Shown: in pieces, positions 45,926 to 56,669 of the stretch
Layout: each line of letters starts with the position of its first letter
Position numbering within the stretch: the first letter of the stretch is position 1
Assembly: GCA_012845835.1 (NCBI GenBank)
Contig: JABAKD010000011.1
Span: 5,877,730-5,941,729 of the forward strand
Reading direction: 5' to 3'
Length of the DNA stretch: 64,000 nt
From: Undaria pinnatifida
Lineage: Eukaryota; Sar; Phaeophyceae; Laminariales; Alariaceae
The notes under the pieces: generated by a model
What the model saw: only the letters and a program-made list of their open reading frames with translations
Told to the model about the DNA's origin: nothing
The model's database searches: none
Translations under genes and position numbers: made by a program

Positions 45926-48900
45926 TCATCGTCTCGGCCCGAAGCTAGCCGAGTCCGCCCTTCGACCACCCCCCCGCCCCTGCCTCTGTCCCTCCTCCTC
46001 CGCCGCCCGCTCTTTCAGCACCTCCCTCCCCACGCCGTCCAGGTACGCCCTCGCTTGGCGATGGGCATAGAAACCTCCGTACCCCACCGCGGCCATAGTC
46101 GCCCCCGCGACTAGCGCCTGGTACCTTCCACCTGTTTCGGGGGGGAGGGGGGTGGAGAGGGGGGGGTACTCATTTGTTGCTTGCCTCGTTACGGGGGGGG
46201 CAATTACTAGCAATCAGGACCTACGTTATACATACAAATATAAATATTCCACACCCCGGACGGATCAGCTCACCGTTTCTCGAGCTAGCTCTGTCGACGG
46301 TAGCTCACCGGTGAGCTACGGGAGCTACATGATCCGCACATGTTTTCAAGGCTTGAGCCACAGAAGATAGCTAATCTGCACATATCTTTTGGGACGGTGA
46401 GCTATAGCCGGTGGCTCATCCGCACATGTTTGCCCAGGATGAGCTGTACGAGCTACATGATCCGCACATGTTTTCAATGCTTGAGCTATAGGCGATATCT
46501 CATATGCACATGTTTTCAAAGGGTGGGCTATAGTCGATAGCTCATCTGCACATGTTTTCGACGCTTGAGCTATAGACGATAGCTCATCTGCACATGTTTT
46601 CGACGCTTGAGCTATAGAGGATAGCTCATCTGCACATGTTTTGAGGTCGTGAGCTATAAGAGCTACATGAGCTAGCTCATGAGCTGCTGATAATCACAGG
46701 TACGAGCACACACAAACCACACCATGACAACGCAAACATCCATATATATAATTTATACTCCGGAGTATATGAGATCGTTTTTCTGTTTTTAATATGCCAG
46801 ATAGATAGACCAGAGTACCGGTGGATTTGTTTTTTCGGCACAACCATAACCATCAACCATAACTATGCCCATGCACCACCCGACCAAGTACAACTCAACT
46901 CAACTCAATCGAGGCACCTGCCACCCACAAACAAGAGCTCGCACGCACACACATACAACACCACACTACGCGCTTAGCATGGCCACCACCCGGGGAAGCA
47001 GCTCTAACGGTGCTTCGGCTGCCAGCAGCCAGTAAGAAGCGGGCGCTTCGATAGATTCGGTTCCACGCCGGAGGCAATCAATGTGGATGAAGACAACAAC
47101 CAAACCCAGGCTCTCTGTGCCGGCGTCTTCTGCCGTCCGGGAGAGGGACTTCAGCACGGTGGGGCGTCTCCTTACGGGTTCCCGGAGCAGCCTATCCGCG
47201 GCCTACGCGGAGATGGTCATGTTCCTCAATGACAACATCGACCACATTCCGATTGAAGTGCCGGCTCTCTCAACTGAGCAGGCGCTCCAGGCGGTACCTC
47301 GCCGTCTTTCCAACCCGAAGGCGGAGGTGGCCGCCCTTTCTGCGGGCGAGGCGGGGTTTGCGGGCGAAGCGGGCGTGGACGCCGCCTGCGATGAGCACGC
47401 AGGGGAGGCGGAGTCTTCGGGAGAAGAGGGCGTTAACGCCGGCTACGGTGACTCCGCAGGGGAAGGCTCGGGCTAGAAGCCTTGGGGATGAATGGGGGGG
47501 AAGCGGTAGATATTCTGTGCTGTTATGTATCTGCTTGCTCGTTTTTTTTTTGCTTTTTTTTGGGCGATGCAGATGATTCTCTTCTTTCTGCCTCTTGCCT
47601 CTTTTTTTTTTTTGGCACCTTGTTGTAGGCTACGCGAAGCCGTGTTGGAGGGATGGGGATGCACGGATTTCAAACGCTGTGTGTCAATATGGCCGCATTG
47701 ACTACTGCTGTTGTTATGTCTTCAATGTAGTTAAATGCTACTGCTGTGATATGCGTACGAAGCACGGCCTTAGTATCAATATGCCAGGCATTCATAACAG
47801 CTACAGTATACCAGGCATACTTTTTTTGACGTTGAAAGGGAGTACGATACTGTCGCACGTACCGACGTTGAAGTTTCGCCTGGATGGTGAGCTGTATAAC
47901 CTATATTCGTACCCGTCTCGGAGGCCAGGTTTGTTCATGTACACATCTAAGCACCTGCATGTTTTGCCCTGAAAGAACTACAATGAGCTACGTACATGAG
48001 CTGGCTCATGGGGTGAGCTATAGAGGATAGCTCATCTGCACATGTTTTGAACGCTTGAGCTATAGACGATAGCTTATCTGCACATGTTTTCCCGCCTTGA
48101 GCTAGAGACGGTAACGGTAGTTCTGCACATATTTTCAGAGCTTGAGCTATAGAGGATAGCTCATCCGCACATATTGCACCAAGGTGAGCTATAAGAGCTA
48201 CGTGAGCTAGCTCATTGGTCCCGGAATAGGCTATAGGAGCTACATGACCCGCACATGGTTTCAATGCTTGAGCTATAGGAGCTACATGATCAGCACATGT
48301 TTTCCAGGCTTGCGCTATAGGCGATAGCTCATCTGTACATGTTTTGGATGGGTGAGCTATCATCGATAGCTCATCCGCACATGTTTGCCCAGGATGAGCT
48401 ATAGGAGCTACATGATCTGCACACGTTTTCAATGCTTGAGCTATAGGAGCTACATGATCCGCACATGTTCTCAATGCTTGAGCTATAGGCGATCGCTCCT
48501 TTGCACATGTTTCGAGCGCGTGAGCTATACACGATAGATGAGCTAGCTCATGAGCTGTCCGGGGTGTGAAATATTCCCAAATTTTGTCAACAGTATTTGG
48601 TCCTCGTTACTATGCTCCCTCGTAAATGGTCATTGGGCCATTGACCACGCATCCCTTTTGAAACGGAACACCGTTCCTACTCCCAATAGAGACCCCTCCA
48701 ACATTGGGAAGCTCAGTGCACCTCTTCCACATAGACCCACTTACTGCTGTAACGTCGGTGCCTTCGGAGGCCACCGTCGGCAGTTCTCTGGCCTGTCAGA
48801 CTACTCTCAGCCCTTAAATTACCTACGGTGAAATTGTTTTTCCAAGGATCGATCCGGGGACTTTTTTCCCTTTTTTTTTCGTTTTTTTTCGTTTTTTTTC

Positions 48901-51900
48901 CTTTTTTTTGGTTGTTGTTGTTGTTGTTCCACCCTCGGTGCACACTAGGTAGACGATTTTCGTACGGTACACAACACGTTACTACGTAGACGTTTTTCGT
49001 ACGACAGAGATATAAAGCCACCAAACCAGGCAACTAATTTGGATGTTTTCTAACTACAGCTGACACTCAACGCTGTGATAGACTGCGGTCTAGACGCGTC
49101 ACACACTATTTTTTAGTCTGTAATATATGTTGTGACTGACTGGCGTGACCAAAAACGGCCGTCTATTTCTTTGCTGACACTTCAACTACATATTCCACGC
49201 TACTGTATGTGTTGTGTTGCTGTTGAACAATTTTTTCATCATCACAGTTACAAGTACACCACCAATACCAGGTCCTGGTACTGCCCTGGTCATCTTTTCA
49301 AAATTTTACTTGCGGAGAAAAACCACATCATAAGCGGATCAGCGTTTTTTTTTTTTCAGGCAACACCGGTAACATCAGCAGACATGCGATTTTTTCCTTG
49401 GTACACCGTCATCATCCTTCGGCTATTTCGGGGGTAACGCACATACATACATACATGCCTCCCTGGTTACGACTTCACCGACATAAACGACCACCGGCGC
49501 ACACAACGCGACCACAGTACAACAACAAAATCGTTCAAACAAGGCTTCCCTTCGGGATGTGTTTTGCTTCAAATCCCGGGGGGGGTCTCAAGTTGTACTG
49601 CAACGGGGGACAAAAAATTTGTAAAAATTAGAGGGAAAAATAAGTAGCCACCACCCAAGTAACCGGGCACGGCAACCGTCCAGCCCACGCGAGTTTTATA
49701 GCTTAGTCTCTCTCTACATGTCCTGCTGCAGCACCTTGCTCCTGCTGCACGAGCTCCGCACGAGAGTTGTACATGCCATATTTCCTGCTGCCTTGTTACT
49801 TCAATTCACACCATTGATGGTGTATCATCGCATGTCTCCTGAACACCTCCCCGCCCCCCACACCCCGTTGGCTTCACGTCCTGGAAACCTCTCTTTGATT
49901 GAATCATCGATGCCCTTGGAGATGGGTGTTTACGAACCACCGACACGCCGACCGCCAACGCACAGCCACAGACATCCAGCGCATGATTATGTCCCGCTGC
50001 GCAAATCCCTAGCGACAAACCGCGTTTCCTCATCACGACTTGCATATCACCCTATTCACTATTAATACCAAGTAATCCTACCCCATGTACCATTTGATGC
50101 TTGCAAACTTTAATGAATGCTTAACTTAATATATATAAGAATATCGTCATTCATGGCAAAGGTGCGGGTTCAATCAAGCCCCGTAAAGGACTGAGGTGTA
50201 TTTAAACATAGCTTTTCTACCTCTACTTGCTTCTCTTGTTTCAGGATTTTTTGGACGCTTACTTGGAGGCCGCGGTGCTGGTGTAGTGACCCCCACTACC
50301 AAGATGCGACGGTGACGTTTCTATTGAGGCCGATCCGAAATTAACCCTCAGTCGGCTACTTGACTACCGTATGCGTCGACGGCTAAGGTTACACACAATT
50401 CTTTCCGATAATATTCCCGGACGGGTGGCGCCATCCATGTCGACGAAAAGATGGAGGGGCAGCAGCGGTAGGGGAATTAGAAAATAGGGCTCCGACTAAA
50501 CAAACATGTGGGCAGCGATGAGCAAAAGGGGACTTCGAGTCTTGGAGCCCCGGGAGCTGCACACGTACGGCAAGTACAAAGAGGTTCCTTTGTTAAAAAA
50601 AAAGGAAGAAGTGTATGTGCATGGGATTATGCTCACGTTTTCTCTCTGAGCACTGCCCCTCCCTTCCCCCTCCCTCTTCCTCCCCCCCCCGAGAACCCCC
50701 AACGTATTCCCTTCAACTCTCTTCAACAAGCAGTGCCGGCCTGGTCGGCGAAAACCCGACGTGCTCCTTCCTGGCATTGCAGTGATGCGAGGGTCAATGG
50801 TCTTAACGACTACGGCCATGCAAAATATAACACCATTACACCCCTCCGCCATTCTCTTCCATCCTCCAGACCCCTCCCAGCCCCACCCACCCCTGGTCTT
50901 TTCCCCGCGACCCTGCCACGCAAAAGCAAAAAATATCCGGATTTCTGTCATCTCACCGATCGGAAGCGTGAGAGCCATGCCCGCCACCCAGCCGGCGCCC
51001 GCATAGCCCAGCGCGTCGCGCTTGCCCCCGCGCGCTTTTCGAATCAGAGCCTCGGAGCCTGCGGAGAGCACAGAGGGAAGGAGAGAGGACACGATAAAGA
51101 TATAAAGCCCACCAAAAAAACATAATTTGGGTGTTTTCCAAGTACCGCTGTCACTCACCGCTCTGTGACGAACCGCCATCTAGACGTCATATACTACTAT
51201 TAGTAGTATAGAATAAGGTGGGACTGACGTGCCTGGCAGCATCAGTCTCATTGCTGACACTTCAACCACATGTTCCACGCTGCTGCTGTGCGAGTGTAGT
51301 TTAATGAACCTCTCTTTCGTTAGGTGTCATATGTTACGTATATACCAGGTACGATATAATGTCATGCTTGCAAATTTGCTGTTTAGTTTCGCCAGTAGAA
51401 TGCCAGGTACATATGCGTATGTACCATCTGCCAGATTTGCTCGGCTGGTTAGGCACATCTCTGCATTCAGAGCCCGGCATGCTTTTTCCTACACCGCTGG
51501 GCTGTTGGCATTTTTTCAAGTCGCCCATTGCACCAAATCGTGAGCGTCCTTTGTCACTTACACTTTTATTTTTATATACTTCCTTGACGGGGGGTGATTC
51601 GACGCCCGGGGAGCGTGCGCAGCTCTGTTGGCATTTTTTCAAGTCGCCCATTGCACCAAATCGTGAGCGTCCCTTGTCGCTTACACTTTTATATGATATA
51701 TTTCCTCGACGGGGGGTGATTTGCCGCCCGGGGAGCGTGCGCAGCTCTGTAGGCCGTACATATCCACCTGTTGGGGGCCCACTTGCGTGCTACATGGACC
51801 TAATCACGATTATCTCGATGCCTTCGGAGGCCAACGTCGGCACTTTTCTGGCCGTTCAGACGACTTTCAGCTCTTAATCACCGACGGGAAAATTATTGTT

Positions 51901-54408
51901 TCCGGATCGATCCCCGAACTGTTTCATGTTTTTCTTCTAACCTGGTTCTCCTGCGCACACCACGAAGTTAAGGCACAATCTAAGCTTCGATAGTCACAGC
52001 AGCACCTACGTACCGCATGCACAACAGAGCAGCCTGCAATCGGGCCTGCACAGGGCGGCACAAGTACATACAGAAGTTTCGTTCATGTCGACCAGTCAGC
52101 TGAGCGCGACAACGCAAGCAGGCAGACAAGAACAAGTGTTGCTGAGAGCCACGTTATATTCTGCAGGCAGACAAGAACAAGTGTTGATGAGAGCCATGAT
52201 ATATTCTGCGAGTAGTTCATGTTTCCTTTTTCCTCTTTGATGTTGCTGTTGCTGTTCTTTGAATCACAAGGGTGATAAAGACACCACCAACAAATTTGCG
52301 GATTTTTCCCAAGTACCGCTGACACTCAACTCTGTGACGGACCGCCGTCCAGACGTAATATACTGCTGTTATTTTGTCAGGAACATCTTAACCCCTTTAG
52401 AACCCCCAAACCCCTCCCTATACTAATTCCAACTTATGTGTCCCCAAAAACGGGTTTCCAGTCGTAAAGGCGTTAATGTGTGAATGACGTGACCAACAAC
52501 AGCCGTTTCTTTGCTGCCACTTCAACCACATGCTCAACGCTGCTGCGTATGCGTGTTTATCTTTATAAACTTGCTTTACCCACCCACCGACATCCGTGTC
52601 GGCTCGTCACCGTAGAGACAAACCCTCTCTAGTCCCAAACTTCGAGACATGCATATTGCCGTATGCATCGGGCGCACGACGCATGCTACGATAGAGATTT
52701 GCAACACCCCTTGTTTTCTGGGGTTCCTCAAATGGGGAGAACTCAAGACAAGTCCTCCTTAACCCCTTTGGAGCCCCCGAACCCCTCCGTATACTAAGTC
52801 CAAGTAATTTTGTCCCCCAAAACGGGCTTCCAGTTGTAAAGGGGTTAACCCAAAAAACTGTTTTGGACAAAAGTAAACCTGCTTTATCGCGGATGGAAAA
52901 TCCCATGTCTAGGTATACAACAAGAGTCATGCAAAACCAAATAGCCTTTTTCCTGACGATTTTGGGTTAAGGATCCCTGCCATTCAGAAAACAAAATAGC
53001 CAAAAAAAGGTATACCTCTATCGTATGCATCGGATGTGCGACAGCAAGATACCAGGTACAAACGGTGTACTCATGCATGTGGCGTCCGGGTTGTTTTCTT
53101 GGAGCATGGCGGCGGAGCTTTTGGTATTTCCAAGCCGCCAGTTTGCACCTACAAATAATCATGGACCTTCTCCGCTTCACATGATTTGTCCCATGTTTCC
53201 TTCCTGAGCGAGCGTAGCGGGCGACGAATGCCGCCCGCGGAGCGAAGCGCCTTGTAAGCCGTACATATTAACCCTTACAGGACCTCCGTCGACAGCGACC
53301 AAAAACAGCGACGAGCACGATGTTATGAAGCCGCTATTGACAGAAGTGCACGCGGCAGTACGAGTATGACCATGCCGCCCGCAGTGTCGTGCAGTCCCGT
53401 ACGTTGCAGTTCGGACACATCCCCTATCCCAGCAGCTACATAACAGCCTCGCCTTCTTCGTGTGGCCGATGCCGTTATCGTCACACCACCATTTCGACAT
53501 GCTTTCACACACCTGACAGATCACGATCTAGACCATATATATCATATATACCATATAGATCATCTAGATCATCTAGATCATCTACTGTAGATCCTATATC
53601 TCTCGTAACGATATGCTGTGCAGGATCCGTGTACTGTAGTACAGATCCAACCGAGCAAACATACGCTATTAATACATCATCAGATCATTCGGCTCTCGCT
53701 CAGCAACATTATCTGTACGTCATGCAGATCAAGTAGACCAAGGATCTGTCTGCCCTGGAAGACACAGATAATCTATAGATCATCTGTAGGGAGCTGATCT
53801 GTCCGATATGTGCATGTTACCCCCTCTGAAGCCCCAAAGGTGTTTGACACGGTAACACCTTATGTACTCCAAGTATACCAGGTACATACCAAGGACGAGG
53901 ATTCAGGCTATCACACGTAAAGGTCGATGATGGTAGAGCAGCGTCAACAACAAGAACAACAACACCAACATCAACACCAACACCAACACCAACACCAACA
54001 CCAACACAATAACACCACCACCACCACCACCAACAACAACAGCAGCACCAACAATCATGACCACAACACCGACACACCACCACCATCAAAAACCACAACA
54101 AAAAGACCACAAGGAGACAAATATACTTACCATTATAGTGGACAAAAAATAAGACACCTCCCAATAAAAACTCACTCATATAGTATATTACGAGTACCAA
54201 CAACGCAGCTTGCAAAGATGAGTATTGACCTGAAATTCGTCAAACTCACGGCTGACGTCCTTGAAAATTAGTTAGAAAATATGCACAAACCCACCGAAAA
54301 ACGCTAGCGAGCCCATCCCGTAGTTCGCCCCCATGCTCGCCGCGTAAAATGGCACAGAGTGTCCGCGGTATGTCGCCAACAACGTTCCTGCGGCGACGCC
54401 AGCGAAGA
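45926..54408 (-). CDS. Tim17/NDUFA11-like small multi-pass protein (5' end not found)
   Basis: Three minus-strand exons, 54408-54295 (114 nt), 51058-50957 (102 nt) and 46131-45926 (206 nt, ending TGA), have matching phase-1 boundaries. Acceptors are CTGCCAG, CTCCGCAG and GAAACAG; donors are GTGGGT and GTGAGA. The joined protein (about 140 residues seen) has FAGVAAGTLLATYRG, YGMGSLAFFGSEALIRKARG, ALGYAGAGWVAGMALTLPIG and ALVAGATMAAVGYGGF, then a charged tail. Several Gly/Ala-rich hydrophobic segments and a basic R-K-x-R-G-G-K-R-D loop between them recall the Tim17/22/23 and NDUFA11 group of mitochondrial inner-membrane proteins. The family call is tentative. The first exon, which should end in phase 1, lies upstream and was not found. 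The last intron carries a complete hAT element. Confidence 0.6.
46262..46690 (+). repeat. Left subterminal array, 42-bp GAGCTATAG units
   Basis: About eight units of GAGCTATAGNCGATAGCTC followed by ATCTGCACATGTTTTC and a short spacer. Each unit has a palindromic half, and the array ends ATGAGCTAGCTCATGAGCTG. Confidence 0.92.
46978..47034 (+). pseudogene. Possible first exon of the hAT transposase
   Basis: The ATG at 46978 opens MATTRGSSSNGASAASS and then meets GCCA|GTAAGA, a good donor. A short Ser/Ala-rich leader is common before the BED finger in hAT transposases, but no finger is present. Inferred only from position within the element. Confidence 0.35.
47081..47476 (+). pseudogene. hAT transposase, C-terminal dimerisation fragment
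   Basis: The 131-codon frame has LSVPASSAVRERDFSTVGRL and TGSRSSLSAAYAEMVMFLND, matching the hAT dimerisation domain signature (P-A-[ST]-S-x3-E-R-x-F-S-x-x-G, then R-x-x-L-x-P/A). A tail of Ala/Gly/Glu-rich repeats (GEAGFAGEAG and similar) leads to the TAG at 47474. The RNase-H-like catalytic core is missing upstream. An ACCCAG acceptor near 47101 suggests this is a last exon. It lies centrally in the element at 46250-48568. Confidence 0.85.
47990..48545 (+). repeat. Right subterminal array, 42-bp GAGCTATAG units
   Basis: About eleven units of the same type and direction as the left array, ending GATGAGCTAGCTCATGAGCTG next to the right terminal repeat. Confidence 0.92.
48700..49200. repeat. 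Dispersed repeat family G, copy 1
   Basis: It holds TGCCTTCGGAGGCCACCGTC with a GATCGATCCGGGGACTTTT-type block, and a second part (GAGATATAAAGCCACCA through GCTGACACTTCAACTACAT). These recur at 51820-51940 and 51090-51290 respectively, and the second part again at 52270-52560. Confidence 0.6.
49201..50495. other. Gene-free spacer
   Basis: No exon or complete element recognised. It includes ACATACATACATACATGCC near 49440 and TTTTTTTTTTCAG at 49345, which is acceptor-like but without a matched exon. Confidence 0.4.
51500..51745. repeat. Tandem duplication, about 123-bp unit
   Basis: CTGTTGGCATTTTTTCAAGT through GCCCGGGGAGCGTGCGCAGC is present twice (from about 51500 and 51622), with small indels. 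Confidence 0.85.
52270..52560. repeat. Repeat family G copy split by a miniature element
   Basis: Left part (ACACCACCAA...CCGTCCAGACG) and right part (GTGACCAACAACAGCCG...ACTTCAACCACATG) align with the uninterrupted copy at 49010-49200. The insertion is 52388-52476. Confidence 0.7.
52388..52476 (+). mobile_element. piggyBac-like miniature element with TTAA duplication
   Basis: TTAA at both ends, inner ends CCCCTTTAGAA and CGTAAAGGCG. It is inserted into repeat family G, so the target site can be inferred from uninterrupted copies. Confidence 0.75.
52759..52848 (+). mobile_element. piggyBac-like miniature element with TTAA duplication
   Basis: TTAA-CCCCTTTGGAGCC at the left and GTTGTAAAGGGG-TTAA at the right; the outer CCCCTTT/AAAGGGG repeats are perfectly inverted. 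Confidence 0.75.
53205..53262. repeat. GC-rich palindromic element
   Basis: GAGCGAGCGTAGCGGGCGAC, then GCCGCCCGCGGAGCGAAGCG and CTTGTAA. Related copies are at 55394-55446 (reverse) and 59533-59583. Confidence 0.65.
53520..53800. repeat. GATC/TAGATC-rich tract
   Basis: Repeated AGATCATCTAGATCATC-like units and ATATATCATATATACC stretches, becoming degenerate to the right. A related tract lies at 56565-56670. Confidence 0.6.
53940..54050. repeat. CAACAC / ACC microsatellite
   Basis: (CAACAC)n followed by (ACC)n and AAC runs. Confidence 0.9.
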
Positions 54409-54599
54409 CTGGCAGGGATTGGGTTTTCCCCGAGGAGGCGTGGTCGTTGGGGGGAGGGGGGGGGGGGGGGAGCGTCACGGGAGATCAAATAATGCGCGCG
54501 TTTTCAGGTGGGGTTCGTTACCCATGGATGTTCGTTAACCAGATTTTCCGATGGCGTTCGTCAATGCGGCAGTGGCACGGCTTGTTGTCGAATACCACA

Positions 54600-54930
54600 G
54601 TTGTTCCTCTACAGTGCCGGTATGATACAGCCGGAAACACCGGTACTATGGCGGCAACCGGCACTACAGACCGGCAATAGAGCGGAAACCGGCACTACTC
54701 AACCGGCACTATATAGGGACCACTACTGCAGAAGGGGTTGAAGAACAAGGGGTGATGGAGATAATGACATCTCTTTGCTGTATATAGCGGACGCAGAGGC
54801 CTCTGATGTACTACTCAACCGGCACTATATAGGGACCACTACTGCAGAAGGGATTGAAGAACAAGGGGTGATGGAGATAATGACATCTCTTTGCTGTATA
54901 TAGCGGACGCAAAGGCCTCTGATGCTGCTT
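54600..54930. repeat. GGCACTATA MITE remnants plus a 124-bp tandem duplication
   Basis: 54600-54720 holds several CCGGCACTA blocks of the TATAGTGCCGG family. ACTCAACCGGCACTATATAG through GGACGCANAGGCCTCTGATG is then present twice (from about 54693 and 54815). Confidence 0.7.
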
Positions 54931-56160
54931 CACGACGACTGTACGGCTGGTGAGAGGGACGAGCGTTACCCGTATGATTTTGTTGCCCAACACTACCGAC
55001 GGCACAAACACGGCGATGGCGCGGCTCGTTGTTTAACCACATAAATCGAGGGACAAGGTTTTGAGGATAGCTGTTTTGATACTGGTACAAAGCAGTACCA
55101 GGTACGCCATAGTCCATAGCTTATCGACTTCGCTGTTGGTGGCGCAGAGCACCCGCATCTGCACCCACTTGCGACTTACGCCTTACACCTCATCGCAAAG
55201 GGGCGATTTCAAGTGGCCATCTCTATACAAAACTAGCTGCTGCTGGAGTGTTAAAACTAGCTGCTGCTTAGGTGTTGTAGCGCCGCGCTCATATCATAGC
55301 TCAATACCATGTTCACCATGCTGCGTTCCTAGCCGGGAAAAGGAAACTGATGATGTGGTGCTTTTGTAGTAATCTTGTGGCTACCGTAAGACACACAAGG
55401 CGCTTCGCTCCGCGGGCGGCATTCGCCGCCCGCTAAGCTCGCTCAACAACAAAAAATAAAGCAAATTATGTCAAGCGGACAGAAGTTCACGACTGACGGC
55501 AAGCGCAAAATCGGCGACTTTGATAATGCCAATAGTTCCGCCGCCATGCTCCAGGAACACAGCCCGGACGCCCCATGGATGAGTATACCGTGCGTTATAT
55601 TGCTTTATGCACCCGCTATGTTTATGCTTGTCTCGAAGTTTGCCACTACATAGAGATATTATTTTCTCGTCTCCTTTCTCTGGGATGACGAATCAGCACG
55701 GACACTGGTTGTGCTGGATGTCGATGGGTGGAAAAAGCAGATGAACAGAAAACATACACGTCAGTCACTCCTTATGTTCTTCGTGCTAAAAAATGATACT
55801 ACGTCTAGACAGCGGTCCGGTCGGTCACGAGCTGAGTGTCAGCGGTTACTGGAAAAAATCCAAATTAGTGGTTGGTGTGGCTTATTGTTACCATCATAAG
55901 CCTTCAAAGAACAACAGCATCCGGGGTCCAACGCCCGAATGGGTAGGGTGGACCGTAACTGGACCAAGTCCGGCGGAAGGCTGTTTTCTCATGGCCGGGG
56001 GTTTCGTTAGTGGGTGAGCTTGCCCAAGTCCCACACAACCCGGAATGACGGCGTCCCCGACAGCTATGCTATTTCCACCGCACATGATCCCCAGGGGTCA
56101 GGTCGGGTCGACATACTCAAACATCCGTATACAACGGCAGCGTGCGCTGCTGGAGTAGTA
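54931..56160. other. Gene-free spacer
   Basis: It contains a TACCAGGTA at 55096, a short direct repeat AACTAGCTGCTGCT (55231, 55255), the GC palindrome at 55394-55446, and small ORFs without domains. It should contain or precede the missing first exon of the Tim17-like gene, but I could not identify one. Confidence 0.4.
55394..55446. repeat. GC-rich palindromic element, reverse copy
   Basis: CGCTTCGCTCCGCGGGCGGC then GCCGCCCGCTAAGCTCGCTC; inverse of 53205-53262. Confidence 0.65.
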
Positions 56161-56164
56161 ACGT

Positions 56165-56450
56165 GGACCGCCGGTAGGGACAGCTCGCGCTATCGCTATC
56201 ACGGGAACTGAAGGTCACGCCAGAAACCCAGCTGGATTGCGAATGCAGTTGAGTCAAATAGACACACGACGTGGATAAAAATACGTGGACGGTAGGGACA
56301 GCTCGCGCTATCATCATCACGGGAACTGAAGGACACGCCAGAAAACCAGCTGGATTGCGAATGCAGTTGAGTTAAATAGACACACGACGTGGATGAAAAT
56401 ACGTGGAAGTGCGGTGAGCTTAAGCTTTATGTTTCCCCATTCGCGGAGTA
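56165..56450 (+). mobile_element. SINE family 2 body, tandem dimer
   Basis: Two consecutive units, each GGTAGGGACAGCTCGCGCTA through CACACGACGTGGATNAAAAT and CGTGGA, start near 56172 and 56290. The second runs on into GTGAGCTTAAGCTTTATGTT and the CCCCATTCGCGGAG tail. No tRNA head. Confidence 0.75.
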
Positions 56451-56669
56451 AAAAGCAACAACTAACAGCAACAGCAAAGAGGAAAAAAGAAAAAAGGACA
56501 TACACATTCCACCCCATAGGCAAACGTGCGTATAAGAGCTATTAATAGTGTATAAGAGCTGCTACAGCAGTAGATCGTACAGATCCCACCCCGAAAGTAT
56601 CATCTAGGCCCCGTAGATCCATACAGATTAGGGATCTATTTACTCAAAAAGATCTAGATCCCGATATAG

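Larger units (their letters stand above)
46250..48568 (+). mobile_element. hAT transposon with perfect 8-bp target duplication
   Basis: Terminal inverted repeats CACACCCCGGAC (46250-46261) and GTCCGGGGTGTG (48557-48568) are perfect. They are flanked by the identical 8-bp duplication AAATATTC at 46242-46249 and 48569-48576. Both ends carry arrays of 42-bp units (46262-46690, about 8; 47990-48545, about 11). The middle encodes the C-terminal dimerisation region of a hAT transposase. The N-terminal and catalytic regions are absent, so this copy is non-autonomous. Confidence 0.93.
46132..50956 (-). other. Intron of the Tim17-like gene (4825 bp)
   Basis: The donor on the minus strand is ATCG|GTGAGA and the acceptor CGAAACAG|GTGG. 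About half of it is the hAT element at 46250-48568. Repeat family G lies at 48700-49200. The remainder (49200-50490) has no recognised feature. Confidence 0.6.
51059..54294 (-). other. Intron of the Tim17-like gene (3236 bp)
   Basis: The minus-strand donor is TTCG|GTGGGT and the acceptor CTCCGCAG|GCTCC. It contains repeat family G copies (51090-51290, 51820-51940, 52270-52560), two piggyBac-like miniature elements (52388-52476, 52759-52848), a GC palindrome (53205-53262), a GATC-rich tract (53520-53600) and an AACACC-type microsatellite (53940-54050). Confidence 0.6.

Noticed and set aside
46262-48545. CRISPR-like repeat arrays
   Set aside because: The units are contiguous with short degenerate spacers, lie inside a hAT element and the genome is eukaryotic.
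50508-51125. 205-codon plus-strand ORF
   Set aside because: It overlaps the better-supported minus-strand exon at 51058-50957 and is Pro/Arg-rich without a domain.
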